Positions 1 to 11,775 of a stretch of DNA of 64,000 nt are shown here, piece by piece (the stretch's first letter is position 1; every line of letters begins with the position of its first letter). The stretch covers positions 20,477,508-20,541,507 of the forward strand of contig CM034236.1 in assembly GCA_019916065.1 (NCBI GenBank). The letters are read 5' to 3'. Made by a program: the position numbers and the translations under genes. The notes beneath the pieces were generated by a model, which was not told where the DNA came from, searched no databases, and was given only the letters and a program-made list of their open reading frames with translations. This DNA is from Vitellaria paradoxa (Eukaryota; Streptophyta; Magnoliopsida; Ericales; Sapotaceae).

Positions 1-1371
1 ATATTATATATTAAAATTAGACTAATCTTTATTGCATATATATTTTTAGTCAATATTATTTGAGACGATTTAGATTATACATAAGTAAATTATCATTATT
101 ATTATTTGCAACTAAACTCTAATATACATAGCAGTATATTATTTTTTATCATTGTTGTTTTTGTATATTTATAATTCATAAATATTTTTATTTTGTAAAT
201 AAAAAATATTTTTTTAAATAAGCCATATAGTAGATAACTTACCAAGATATTTTTGTTTGTCTAAATTTTTTTATAAGTAGGAAAACGATTGTTAGAGTAG
301 ATAACTCACCAAGATATTTTTATTATTAAATGAAATTAATTTTATTTATATTTTTAAATGATTTTTTCACTCCATCTTATTTTTTCATTAAGTGAAATTA
401 CAAAATCACTCATCTTTTAACTAGTTATTTTTATATACAATTTGAAATGGCATAATTATTTTTCGAAAAAACTTTTACAAATTTGAAAAAACACCATAAC
501 ACATACTTTGGTACAGTATAATAGAAAAAAGTATTTTAAAGATTAAAATAAATCTTATTTATATTTTTAAATAGCATAAATAAAAATATATTTCATGTTA
601 TTTTCTTTTTAACTTATTCAAATGAAAAATTAATTTCTTTCGTATCTTTTTTTTTAACATTTTTTTGTCATTCTAATTTTCTCATCAACCCATTTAATAG
701 AATTTTAAATGAACTTTCAAAAAAATTATCAGAAAAAATTACAAATAGGGAAATAAATATATCAAAAAAATCACTTTTAAATAAAAATAAGATTTATTAA
801 ACAAACCATAAATATTTTTCTTTTAAAAATTTTAATTTAATTTTTTATAGTAGAAATTAAAAACAAATTTAGAATTAGAAAATTTTTTATATTAAAAAAG
901 ATTTTACTGAGTTGCCTACTCTATGGTTTGTTTAAAAAAATATTTTTATTTATAAAATAAAGGTATTTATAGTTTATAAATATGCTTTGCATTGGTTGTT
1001 TATATTATAAGAATATTCATGTTATGACTATAGAAAATATATGATAAAAAGAAAGATGATAATTATGTAATTCTAATAAATTAAAAAATAAAAAATTAAT
1101 GATTCACTTTTCGTAAATTAAAAAGAAATCAACCTTTTGTTGCTCATATAATTCTAAAAAAAAAAAACAAAATAATTAAAATACAGATTATATGTACTAA
1201 AACAAAAATAACAAAGGTTAATATAACAATTAAAAACAAAGTTACAGATTTTTAAAACATAAAAACTGAATTACCAAAAAAAATAATTACCAAATAAAAA
1301 TAAAAACTAAACATATTTAAAACATAAAAAGTTGAAAAGTTGGAAGAAAAATAAAATATACAAACAAATCT
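1..1371. other. AT-rich intergenic DNA without a gene
   Basis: No open reading frame or recognisable domain is present. The stretch is very AT-rich. A phrase containing tagataactcaccaagatat occurs twice, near 229-260 and 294-325. The segments near 340-420 and 900-1090 resemble the arms of the hAT-like MITE family found intact at 15392-16666 and 56624-60246. A diverged copy of that family, perhaps inserted in the decayed hAT transposon on the right, is therefore likely but its ends cannot be fixed. Confidence 0.45.
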
Positions 1372-1694
1372 ATTTAAATGTTGGTGCTTTCTATTTAAAT
1401 GTCTTTTTAGATGGCTAGTCCCAGAAGTAGTCTTACCATCTAATAAATCTTCACAAATATTACATTTAACCTTGTACATTCCATCATCGCTGGAATTTTA
1501 GTAAAAAAATCTTATGTTTTTGAAGAGCTACGCTGTAGTTGGTCATGGCGAGAAGATGATACACCAACATCACCACTTGTGCTAGGAGGTGTTGGTATTT
1601 GTGGTGATGCAAACTGTTCCATTTGTTGTTGAGGGGGAAATGATATTGAGTCCCCACCCTCCAAGTCAAAAAAATGAGTGTCTCTAGGATCCAT
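1372..1694 (-). pseudogene. hAT transposase N-terminal fragment with BED zinc finger
   Basis: The minus strand starts MDPRDTHFFDLEGG at 1694 and runs through a Pro/Gln/Ser-rich leader that stops at 1512. A few bases on, in shifted frames, come FFTKIP and then MYKVKCNICEDLLDG and TSHLKRHLNRKH. The spacing C-x2-C, then H-x4-H, is that of a BED zinc finger, the DNA-binding module at the N-terminus of plant hAT transposases of the RICESLEEPER/DAYSLEEPER type. The catalytic core and C-terminal dimerisation region should follow to the left, but 1-1371 shows no trace of them. Frameshifts between leader and finger and loss of the rest make this a dead gene. The hAT terminus at 2444 lies upstream in the right orientation. 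Confidence 0.75.
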
Positions 1695-2444
1695 TTAGAA
1701 AAATATAATTTGATGAAAAAAATTATAAGTATACAAATTAAAAAAATGTATGTATGTAAATTTAAAAAAAAATTTATTACTAACTTGGAATAATTTGAAA
1801 CTTTGAAATACTTGATCTTTAAATTTTGATTTCAAATTTGACAAAATTGGATGCATTTGAGCACAATTGAAGAGCACACTTGAGAGTTTGTAGCTTAGTA
1901 GTGTAGAAAATTGAGAGAGAATTTGTTAATTTTTTGTAAGTTTAAATGAATATAAGTGTGGGGTATTTATAGTGGAAGGTTGGGGGGATTTTGTAATTTT
2001 TTGAGGGAAATTTTGTAATTATTTTTGAATGTGTTGTTGGTATTCAACTACTAGCCATTTGGTTTAAACGGTAAAAAAGAAAAAAAAAAAAAAAAGAAAA
2101 AGAAAGGCTGCCATGCAACCGTTAAAAAAATAATAAAATAAAAATTGAAAAAGTTGCCATGCAGCTGGTTAAAAAAAAATGGGAAGAGGAGTCTCGGGAG
2201 CCCTTCGAAATGGTCACCGACCGAGGGGCAAAGGTTGCAAGGGCCAGGCGTGAGGGAGAGGGGGAGGGGTGGGCGGGTCAGGGCGAGGTGGGTCGAGCGG
2301 GTTAGGCTTTAGGCTGGGGCATGCTGACCCAAGCCTGGACCCGGGGGTAGAGGGTCAAGCCGAGCCGAGTCATATGGAATATTCGGGTTAGGGGCAGGCT
2401 AGGGTAAATTCGAGTCGGGCCGACCTAACCCATTTTCATCCCTA
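1695..2444 (-). mobile_element. 5' terminal region of a hAT transposon
   Basis: The block 2180-2444 is much richer in G and C than its surroundings and ends, read from the right on the minus strand, TAGGGATGAAAATGGGTTAG, a typical plant hAT terminal inverted repeat. The adjoining bases cttcctag (2445-2452) would be the 8-bp target duplication, but the partner end is outside the window or lost. The region between terminus and transposase start contains poly-A and simple sequence. Boundary at 2444 is inferred from the motif alone. Confidence 0.65.
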
Positions 2445-4289
2445 CTTCCTAGGGCCTAAACTTAATGAACTCCAAACCACAGTAGTTTATCTTGTACTCG
2501 TTTAACATGCTTAGACGAAGTGAAATATATTATAGTAATAATATATAAACTTAAATATCATCAGGCGTACCTACTATCACTCATTCTCTCCCTTTTGTCA
2601 GGCTATTATCAAGTATACAATTAAAGAGTGCCGTGACACTAAAAAGGTGTGAAACATGAAACACAATGCAATTAAGAGCAAACAAGAAATAAACTTCCCC
2701 TTAATGCTTAAACAACTTTAGAACATAAACTCCCCTCGATACATAGACGTCCTCGATGATTTAGCTACGGTATAACACGTGCACAAGAAAACACAAAAAA
2801 CGTTGTTCATGACAAATGATTGAGATGCAATAGCAAGTGATAGATTAGAGTGCATACACGTCAAAGTCAAAAATGATTAATCAAACACATCTTCATAAAA
2901 CGCAAGATGATACAAATGCATAACGGTGATGAATGTCTGTGCAACAATGTTTGCTTCTAACCTCATCTCATCACTTAGCGATATTATTCAAACTTAAACT
3001 CTAGTGGTAGTAACTTAGTTCTCAAAGTCAAACCAGTTTCTTCACTCTAGATTTAATATGCTTTTCGTTAAATGCCATTTTCAACTAAACTCCCTCAAAA
3101 CTTATATTCAGCAATTGGTTTTCACACATTCAAGGATAAGTAGCCCTCCTGGTTTCACTTAGTAGTGAATTCTTTCTCATTTTTAAACACAGAGTGCAGA
3201 TGACTTTCACAGTACACCAAGTACCAGTGCTTGACAATAAATTTGAAAATACAAGTACACTCATGATAACCCCATTGGATTGAGGCAACAAAGAGAACCT
3301 AACTAGCCCAAAATTAATATTAAAAGATCAACAAGTCTCAAAAATAGTGTAGATTAATATTAAAAAATTTGCAACTGTGCTTACAAACCAACACTATCAC
3401 ACCCCAAGAACAATGTTACATGAACCAAAAGAAGGTTTTTATTTTTCTTTTTTTTTAAATAACGATACCAAAAATAAATAAATAAAAAATACACTAATGC
3501 ATAGCACTAGGTGAAAATATGAACATGAAGTAGATCGTAATTGATGTAAGAATTGGCCTTACAAAACAAGGAACACCCTAAGTTGCTTAAGGGGACTTGA
3601 ATTGTGCAGAATAATTGTCACCCAAAAATATATTTTAGTGGGAAAAATTTTCTTAGACTTCATTACATGGTTCTCTATTCCTCAACTCCAGGATTTCTAT
3701 TTGTCTTCCTTCTCAAGGAAGAGACACAGTGGGTTTTCTTAAGGTATTCATGCCATGATTTAACCAATTTCTCTTCAAGAAGAACTTGTAATCTATTGAA
3801 TAGGAAGCTCGTGTTGGTCAACAATAGAGGGTTGCTAGGACCTATTTTCTCTACAGGTTTTGGAGTAAAACATAATGAACATGACAAATCGGTTTATTTG
3901 ACCCTTGCCACCATAATAAAGACAGGTAGGAATGAACTGAGAAACATATTGGGTGTGTATGTTCCTGCTAAATCTTGCATTTGTGTCATAGCAGATATGT
4001 GAATATTGACTTTAGAATTATTATTAGAGTCCTTACCATCTATCATGTGTGGTCTTAGCAGATTTTAACTTGTTTAGGAAAGATATGTATGATGATTTCA
4101 ATAAAATTTTTACTCCTCATTCCAAAATAATTTAGATAAAATTGATTCAAGTCAAGCCACCAAAACCTTTGATAAGACCAGTTTATTATTAGAATTTTAA
4201 AATTCTTTAAATTAGGATATTATCCATAAGATTTGGTCCGACTGGTTGAAATGGAATATCTTTGGTGTTTTATGTTGTCGGAGAATACC
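2445..4289. other. Intergenic DNA, no gene recognised
   Basis: Moderately AT-rich sequence of mixed composition, perhaps old LTR-retrotransposon non-coding DNA. An open frame of 132 codons on the + strand (3604-4002) has no recognisable motif and lies just upstream of the LINE relic. It could be chance or a decayed part of that LINE, and I do not call it a gene. Confidence 0.4.
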
Positions 4290-4765
4290 TCTCAAGTTGA
4301 AATGAAAATTCTATAGGATGGTTTTAAGATTAACCATGCTTTATAGTACAAAGAATTGGACCATTAAAAAATAACACTCTCATAATATGAATGTAGTAGA
4401 AATGAAGATGCAAATATGGATGTAGTAAATACAATAAATGATAGGATAAAAAATAAATATACTCAAAAGAAAGTTTAGGCGACATTGGTAAAAGAAGAAT
4501 TGAGGGAGGATCTTTTAAGATGGTTTGGTTATATCCAACTTAAACTTTATTAATATGAAAGGTTGGTCAGTTCGATTAGAAGGGAGAAATAGGACTGAAA
4601 GTAGATCTAATATTACATGAACTAAAATTATTAAGAAAGACCTAATATTATATAGTCTTATAGGAAATATAATCCATGACAAAAATGAATAAAGAAAAGA
4701 ATTCATGTAACTAATTTCAACTAATTTGGCACTATGGCTTTGTTGAGTTGTATATATATATATAT
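4290..4765 (+). pseudogene. 3' end of an RTE-type LINE (reverse transcriptase C-terminus)
   Basis: Translating the + strand with stops ignored gives, in order, a phrase like HSHNMNVVEMKMQIWM, an IRN/K region, LREDLLRWFGY-like residues near 4500-4535, and a tail resembling RKEFM..ISTNLALWLC. This is the order of the conserved C-terminal tail of plant RTE-clade non-LTR retrotransposon reverse transcriptases, where motifs like VAEMRMLRWM, LRWFGHV and the ending before LG(T)WL are usual. The relic stops at a (TA)n run, consistent with an RTE 3' terminus in a simple repeat. Many stop codons and frameshifts make it ancient and inactive. Identification rests on remembered family consensus. Confidence 0.6.
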
Positions 4766-4772
4766 ATATATA
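4751..4772. repeat. (TA)n microsatellite
   Basis: Eleven TA units immediately after the LINE 3' remnant, probably grown from its terminal simple repeat. Confidence 0.85.
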
Positions 4773-6300
4773 GTAGGAAAAATATATTAGTGGATGAGAT
4801 TAATAAATCACAATATGAATTGGAGCAGGGATCAAATCCACAGGTTCACTTGCACAACTTTAATTTTTTGCCCCCAGTTTTTTTTTTAATTTATATCAAT
4901 TAAAACTCACTGCAGTTAAGACATAATTACATGTGCAACATGCAGGGGACACGTGCCAAATACATTGTTTGAGGTGTCCTTACTTTTCTGGCGGTTGACA
5001 GGATTGGGACATAGCAATGGACTTGTGTCCCATTTTGGGACATGTCATGGACCTGAAACAAAATTCAAAAAATTATTTTGGCGGTACGTTCAGTAAAATT
5101 AGAAGATTTCAGTAAAATTAGAAGATGCATAGGTCTTAAACATAAAAGATAAAAGGGTTGAGAGGCTGACTGATTAAGTCTCATTTGCATGTAGCAACGT
5201 GCATGCGTGTGAGAGAGAGATAGAGAGAGAGAGAGCTTACAACAATGATGGCCAAGAAGCTGTCAATGCTGACAATGGCATGTGCAGCTCCTTACCAATA
5301 TTTTTCTCTTCTAGCAAGATTGTAAACCATTTGTAACCCTTGTTCCTTTTTATCCTCAATTATGATTATCTATTTATTTATTTATTTATTTATTTCCCTC
5401 TAAGATCTGTAGTCTCTGGAACAACCTTTGCTCCTTCAAAAACTTGGTTCTATTCTCTGTGTCCCAATCTACTGTCATTGAGCTGCTTTCACATTCAGAC
5501 ATTATTAAATGGTACCAGGAATATAGCCTTTTTCATTTTGTAGCCCAATGCATGACTTACTCCTTATAAAGAACGTCCATTATATTTTTGATTTTCTATT
5601 TTTACCGTGTATGTGTATTCATATAGCTTTCTTTTTTTTTTTTTGTCGTCTTCCCAACAAATGATTTCCTGCATTGGTTTTTGAAATCATCGTGGTGTTG
5701 TCTTGTGGCATTTGTATAGTGTGGTGTTTGTGTGTGTCCCCATGCTAATTAGGCTTTTCCAGAGGCGGCTGCTGGGAGATATAGATGTGAATTCTATCCT
5801 TGTTCCAAGAGAGACTTTGGGATGCAGTTTGGTGGGCAGCATAGTGGGGATGGAGAAGCCAGTGGTGGAGGCTAAGTTGGTGAGTGACTTGATTGAATTT
5901 GAAATACTTAGTCGTGTGGTTGAGGTCTTGGATGTCTCCAGGATGTGTATTGCGTGTTTGATTTCCCTTCAAAAAATGCTGGCTTGGGGGTTTTAAAGCA
6001 TGACGGAGCTTCAGTGAGAAGCCCATGTCATGTTGCATTTGTGGCTGGCGCTTGCCGCTTGGATAGTGTTAATCAATGAAGGATTTAAGAATGGTATGGA
6101 TTAGAATGATGGTAATGCCAGCTAATTTGTTGGGTCAGTTTTTAGGTCTATTGATGAAAGGTACTGGGGCTTCACTAAAGCGAGATCATGGCGCAACGCC
6201 GTCACATTCAGTAGGCACATTTAAAGTTAAGGGGGTGGGAGTTGGGTATTTAGTACGGAGAAATTTCGATTAAAAACATTGTTTAAGGTGGTAGAGGTTG
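4773..6300. other. Intergenic DNA with (GA)n and (TTTA)n repeats and a GC-richer patch
   Basis: Contains (GA)n at about 5211-5235 and (TTTA)n at about 5370-5394. A 17-bp phrase, cagtaaaattagaagat, is repeated directly near 5090-5127. From 5690 to 6290 the composition is richer in G and three open frames of 65-97 codons overlap on both strands; none shows a domain I recognise. It may be a fragment of a transcribed gene or of a retrotransposon, but nothing fixes a function. Confidence 0.4.
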
Positions 6301-6308
6301 GTCTTATG

Positions 6309-6524
6309 CAGGGGCGGATTCAGGAAGGGATAAGTGGGGGCAGATGTCTCCACTAACTTCCAAAAGTTTATATATTTTATATATATTTTGTATAAATTTT
6401 TTAATTCTTTTAATATATAAATATATAAATTATTTTCACTGAATTTTGGTTGTTATTTAAAAATTTTTAATATTTATTTTTTTTAATTTTACCCCTACTC
6501 AACAAAGTTCTAGATCCGCCCTTG
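6309..6524. mobile_element. Short hAT-type MITE with 8-bp target duplication
   Basis: Terminal inverted repeats are CAGGGGCGGATTCAGGA on the left and its near-reverse-complement TAGATCCGCCCTTG on the right. The flanks are gtcttatg (6301-6308) and gtcctatg (6525-6532), an 8-bp target duplication with one later mismatch, diagnostic of the hAT superfamily. The 216-bp body is AT-rich and non-coding, so it depends on a transposase supplied elsewhere. Confidence 0.85.
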
Positions 6525-6668
6525 GTCCTATGATCGGATAATGAGCCAAACTCTAACCAGATCGGCTTGCAATGTACCCAAGGAGGATCTCTAATATTGT
6601 TTGATTGTAGTTGTCTCAACCATATTGAACAAAATATTGAACGAAAAATAGAAATACCACGTAGTGAG

Positions 6669-8030
6669 TGTTAGATTTATTTTTTTTTTGGTGCCCTTGA
6701 ACGGATATTTTTGTAATGACATTTCATTTAATTTATTTTTTTAGTTAAAATAAAATATTTATTTATTTAAGCATACACTATTATCCCTTATTTATAAAAT
6801 ATGTGATTTAAGTATTAACATAAGATGCCAATGTAGAAAGATTTAAATCACAATTTTATAAATTAAAGTAAAATCACAACTATTAATGAAACGGACATTT
6901 CATTATGTTAAAACTGTAATTTTTCTACTTCTTAATTGGGTGATTTATCTTGATCACTAAAGTAGTGACTTTGAGTAGAAAAGTTAGTATGTATATGAGA
7001 TATACATATTGAAAAGACTGTTGTAAATTATGATTTAGTTAATAAATGTCATTAATCATAATTTACTTAAGTTTTAATAAACTTAATAAACTTAATAAAC
7101 TTTAATCCTGAGTTTGTAATTGACTCACATTCATGAATTAAATTTATTTGAGTTATCACGGAGTGAGATCTTATAAATGGTCAAAACCTCGATAGCTTGG
7201 AGATTTAATCTCATAAATCATGGGAACATATACTTACAAGATGGAATCTATTTTAATATGCTCACCTAAGCTATTTATCCTTTTGATCATTACATATGTG
7301 ATCGCAGTTTATTCAATAAATTATTTATTGAATAACAATATTTATTTATAAATTGTTTACAAATATAGAAATATTGAGAATGATCAAAATTAAGATAAAT
7401 AGAGACTTAGGATAAATATGTAATTAAGGGGTTCGACATTTAGCCTAACTTAATTACGAGCTTATAATGGAGAGTTAATTAAGTGGATATTATTGGTCTA
7501 AGACCAAAATTCATCTTATTAAAAGTTGTTTTAATTAAATGAATTTCAACATTAATTACTAGAGTTCAGTTCAGGACTTTTAGTGGAATAGTCCTGGGTT
7601 AATTTAAAAGATAATGGATTGTCATGAGATGACAAGACCCAAATATCGTTTAAGTTAGAGCTAGAAATCCATGGGCCTTCAGTCCCTAAGCTAGCTCAAT
7701 TTTATCTTGATGGGCCAGGTTCAGTTGACTTATTATTTATAATTTATTTATAAAATAAATTATAGATAATTAATATATATTTAGATAAGATGATATGGTT
7801 GGGAAATTTTCTCAAGATACCATATCTTCTAAATATATATTATGATAATATATATACAGATAAGATATATGTGAGAATGGATAAGAGATAATCTCTAGAA
7901 TTGAAAATCTTCTTTGATACAAATTCTGTATCTTTCTTTCTATAAATATCTTTTATATATATTAATAAGTTAAGGGATCTGAAAAAGTGACCACACATAT
8001 TCATCTAGAGAGAGAGAATTGAGAATAGTT
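6669..8030 (+). mobile_element. LTR-like sequence of a retrotransposon (approximate ends)
   Basis: The segment begins TGTTAGATTT and contains long non-coding AT-rich sequence with a conserved-looking middle (7440-7740) that includes a gggttcgacatttagcc phrase and a block on dinucleotide GGGCC words (7670-7730). A TATA-like tataaatatct lies at about 7941, followed by a short leader. This plan matches plant LTRs. No primer binding site, gag or pol follows, so it would be a solo or truncated LTR. Neither boundary is supported by a target duplication. Confidence 0.35.
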
Positions 8031-8289
8031 TGGAATGGCTGAAAGAAGGTGCTTCAGCTGTACATCAAGAAAAATTTTAAAAAGTTCATCCTTCCATTCG
8101 AAATATTTTTCTCAACCCTATGCTGTAAAAACCAACAGTGAGTCCGAGACTTTTTTTGACAATGTTCGATAGGTACATATGTGTGGCACAAGTTGAACAA
8201 GTTTTCAGCATTTAATTTGTGGACTGTCCGTGTAAGATAGAATGCCCTCGTTTGTGACTTTCTTTTCCTAAATGATCGTGACATTTCAA

Positions 8290-8469
8290 CAAAATTTAGC
8301 CTTTAATTGAGTTAATAAGCATGAGAAAGACAGGAAGTATACTAAGTGTTTAAAGTTGTATAAAATTATATAAAATTTACAAAATTTAGCCTTTAATTGA
8401 GTTAATAAGCATGAGAAAGACAGGAAGTATACTAAGTGTTTAAAGTTGTATAAAATTATATAAAATTAT
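8290..8469. repeat. Recent 90-bp tandem duplication
   Basis: Two nearly identical 90-bp units stand head to tail (aaaatttagcctttaattga at 8291 and again at 8381). The near-absence of differences marks it as recent relative to the surrounding decayed DNA. It lies in the putative intron upstream of the UBP exon. Confidence 0.9.
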
Positions 8470-8739
8470 AAAATTTAATGTCTCATATTTTATGTAGAGA
8501 TTTGTAAAGTTTTGTATTTTTTGTGTAACTGTCATTATTCCCTTCGAGACATTTGGAAATTTCCTTCCATTGCTTGTAACTCAGTGAAACGTTTATTCAA
8601 ACCAAATTGATAGTACTCATTTTTTTTTTTTAATTTTTTCGTTTGCTTTATGCTCTCCTGATTTAAACTCTACCCCCAAAAGTTGTTCATGATATTGTGG
8701 TGATTTTATTTTTATATACTGAACTATATAAGTGCGCAG

Positions 8740-8971
8740 AAACAGACAAGTGCAAACTTCGTCTGCTTGGCGTGGTGGAGCATCTGGGGACGATGAGGGG
8801 AGGCCACTATGTTGCATATGTGAGAGGTGCAAAGAGCAATAGGAACAAGGCTGAGAAAGAAAACGAAGATTGCGAGTGGTATCATATGCTAGCGACGCTC
8901 ACGTGCGCGAGGCTTCTGTGGAGGAGGTTTTTCGCTCCGAGGCATACATCCTCTTCTGTGAAAAACTGTGA
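8740..8971 (+). pseudogene. Last exon of a UBP1/UBP2-like ubiquitin-specific protease, frameshifted
   Basis: After a splice acceptor (gtgcgcag, AG at 8738-8739) the frame reads ETDKCKLRLLGVVEHLG, then GTMRGGHYVAYVRG, a hydrophilic Lys/Asn/Glu linker, and EWYH. In USP-family deubiquitinases the His of GGHY and the Asp of WYxxSD complete the Cys-His-Asp catalytic site. The expected continuation ASDAHVREASVEEV, RSEAYILFCEKL and a TGA stop at 8969-8971 is present but two bases out of frame, because a CAT codon has become CATAT at about 8882-8888. The catalytic Asp and the C-terminus are thus lost from the open frame. Exons for the Cys box and fingers are not recognisable upstream. Either this is a duplicated 3' fragment of a UBP gene or an assembly slip hides a real terminal exon whose other exons lie beyond the window. 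Confidence 0.85.
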
Positions 8972-10586
8972 GCAAATCTTTTTCTTTCCATTCTTTTATA
9001 ACCTTTCTAATAGAATCCGGGGATTAAATTGAGCACCATGCATATACGAGAGAGGTGACTGTACAACAAAAATTTTGGAAAAAAAAAAAAAACTGATACC
9101 TTTTTTGGATGTACAGTGAGTTAAAAATAAAATGAACATCTTCGAATCGGCTATTCTTTCATCACCCTGCTGTATGATCTTTCTGGATGTGTTCGGATTA
9201 TGGATTAAGTGAGAGAAAAAAAAGGCAAGGAAATAGAAGGAAAAGACAATAGCGGAAAAAGGAAAGGTAACATAAACTTCAATATTCTTATATTGTCTTA
9301 AAACTATGAGTGGTAGGGGTATTTTGTTTTCACTTGACGTGGGCACAATTTCATTAGTTGTCTTTAGGATGATAGCAGGTTGGATCAGGATCGAGTATTA
9401 TTTTTATTATTTTTAAATCTCTCAAGTAAAAAAATACTCGCAGTGGATAAGTATCTAATGAGTATTTTTAATTAGCTGTCATTCTCTAATCGATCCGATA
9501 ATTGGATATTTATAATCCTTCAAATATGAGACAGTTACGTCGAGATTGAGAAATAAAAATTCTTTGAAAATAACTTTGTGTAATTTGGCATCTTAAAGAT
9601 TAAAAAAATTATTTTTCAATAGAAGTTTTTAAATATTTTGTATTTGGTAAAATTTATTATATTACTTTTATAAAAAGAAGATTTTAAAAAAATCTAATAT
9701 TTGATCTCGTCTTAAACTTTTACTATAATTAAGCTTAAAAAAAATTGACTTTTACATCATGAATCAAATTCCAAACCTAAAATAAATTATTTGATATCAA
9801 GATCTTAAGTTATTTAGGGTACATTTAGCGTGCTATAATTATCTAAAAATTTTTGAAAATTTTTAAAAATTATTCATTTTTTCTCACTACACGAATTGTA
9901 AACTCATAATTTTTATCAAATTTTCTTACTTTATCTCATTTTTTGTTACTCGAAACCCCCTCTTAGTATTAATTACAAGGTCTATATTCTTTAAACACAA
10001 TTAATATATATAATTTAGTATTTAAATTAATGGTATTATTTGCATAAATATGAGTATCTAATAATTTTTGGGATAATCAAATAATTTGGATAAGTAATTG
10101 AGTAATACTCATCGATGTCCAATAATTGAAGTATTTGGGGACAGATTTAAGTAATATTCATTGAGTACACTCCATATAATATTTTCACACCCAAATTCGT
10201 CGATTATTTTATTTTTATACCCTAGCCTAATATGATGATTACGTGTCAAGTTTAAAAATATCCCCATTTATCGGATTGGAATAGGACAAGTACTCGCGGA
10301 TGCGGGTTAAAATTGCCATCCTGTTTTGGCTTTACTGCGCTTCATTTCATTCTTTCACTATTTCTTTATGGAACAATGATTTGGACGGTTGCGGAGATTG
10401 TGACACATCAGTTTGGGCCCACCTCCATTGCAGATGTGATACGATTTCACTTGCGGGTGTCAAATTGTCTTCCCGACTATTTCCCCAGATTTTATTTGTT
10501 TATTTATTTGTAAATATTTTCCCACATTTTATTGTGCTACTGGTTGATTTTTATTAAGGTTAAGCTTTGATTTTTGCACCAAACCC

Positions 10587-10590
<4 letters not shown>
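8972..10590. other. 3' flank of the UBP fragment and a decayed repeat
   Basis: No gene. Two outer segments, beginning ggatgatagcaggttggatc near 9368 and, inverted, ending gcgggttaaaattgccatcc near 10320, look like degenerate inverted termini of a roughly 950-bp non-autonomous hAT-like element; no target duplication is visible. Open frames at 8996-9346 and 10300-10557 are chance frames with no domain. Confidence 0.35.

Positions 10591-10627
<37 letters not shown>
10591..10627. repeat. (ATT)n microsatellite
   Basis: About twelve ATT units directly abutting the left end of the following MULE-type element. Confidence 0.9.
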
Positions 10628-10628
<1 letters not shown>

Positions 10629-11095
10629 GATAAATTACATTTATTTTCTCTTAACATTTGATTAATTATACTTAGTACTTATAACATTTAAAAATTCTAC
10701 TTATTTCTTTTTATTTTGAAATGTTATTAACATTATTCTCTTTCCGATAAAATTAATTGTTAAAACTCAATAAAAAAAGTCAAAAAAACAAAAATATTAG
10801 ATATTTTCTTATTTTCTCTCTTATTCTTTTACATTTTCATAATTTTTAACAAAAATTCCCAAAAATAAACCCAAAAAAATAAAAACAAAAAATTTTTGAG
10901 AATTTTGTGAAGAAAACTGACGAGATGTGAGATAGATGGGTACAATAAAAAAATTTAAAATCTTGAATTAGTTCGAAATTATATATTAAGTTTTAATAAC
11001 TGATTTTATCAAAAAGTAATCAGTATTAATAATATTTCAAAATAAAGGAAACAAATGTAATTTTTATATATTATGGATAATAAGTGTAATTACTC
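10629..11095. mobile_element. Decayed MULE-type element of the GGTAAATTAC family
   Basis: The left arm (gataaattac..., then aacatttgattaattatac and aacatttaaaaattc) and the right arm (inverted, ending gtgtaattactc) are diverged versions of the long inverted repeats of the intact element at 49204-50909. Both arms carry a tattttgaaatgttattaa-like phrase. The interior is AT-rich and non-coding. No clean target duplication remains. Confidence 0.55.
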
Positions 11096-11333
11096 TTATT
11101 CCGGTCAAAGACTACTCCAAAGTCAATACTTTCTACCCAACCTTCGCAATGGGGACTCTCATGCACTGTTACCAGTATGCTCCGTTTATTAATTTTTTAA
11201 TTAATTGGGCTCAGTCATTATCTCCGTTTATTAATTTTTTAATTAATTAGACTCAATTTATTTTAACGTAAAGTATTATTCAGAAAATAGTTTTAGCCGT
11301 GTTTTAGTTAAATCACTACTGGAAAAACTAGTA

Positions 11334-11775
11334 TTAGCGATCGCTAAAAACGGTTGCTAAAAAAGAAAAAGCGGCCGCTAAAAGTATTAGCGACAGCTTA
11401 GCGACTGTCTCAAGCAAGTCGCATTTGGGTCGTCACTAAAAAGTATTAGCGACCGTCAAAGCAGTCGCTTACTTTTTTGCGACCGCTGTTGCGACCGCTA
11501 GGTGCAAAAACGTCAGGAATTAGCGACCGCTACTAGCGGTCGCTAATAGTCATTGGCGGTCGCTATTACTTTGGCGCAAAAATGCTTAGAAATGGCGTCA
11601 AGTGGCGCGAAATATTAGCGAGTACTTATAGCGGTCGCTAATATTATTAAGCGGTCGCTAATACTTACTCGAGAAACCAAAATGTTATTTGGCACCATTT
11701 GGCATTGAGGCATTAGCGACTCTTTTGGTCTATTAGCGACCGCTTTAAGTGATTGCAATAAGTGGTTGCAATAAG
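11334..11775. repeat. Left subterminal repeat array of the CACTA element
   Basis: Many copies, in both orientations, of tattagcgaccgct / agcggtcgctaata variants, spaced a few tens of bases apart. This stretch is visibly more GC-rich than the rest of the element and rich in CG dinucleotides, as in other En/Spm subterminal regions. Confidence 0.85.

Noticed and set aside
3604..4002. 132-codon + strand frame
   Set aside because: No domain, no start context or codon pattern supporting a gene; it lies beside a LINE relic.
5703..6273. Overlapping frames of 65-97 codons
   Set aside because: No recognisable domain, and overlapping frames on both strands point to composition and not to a gene.
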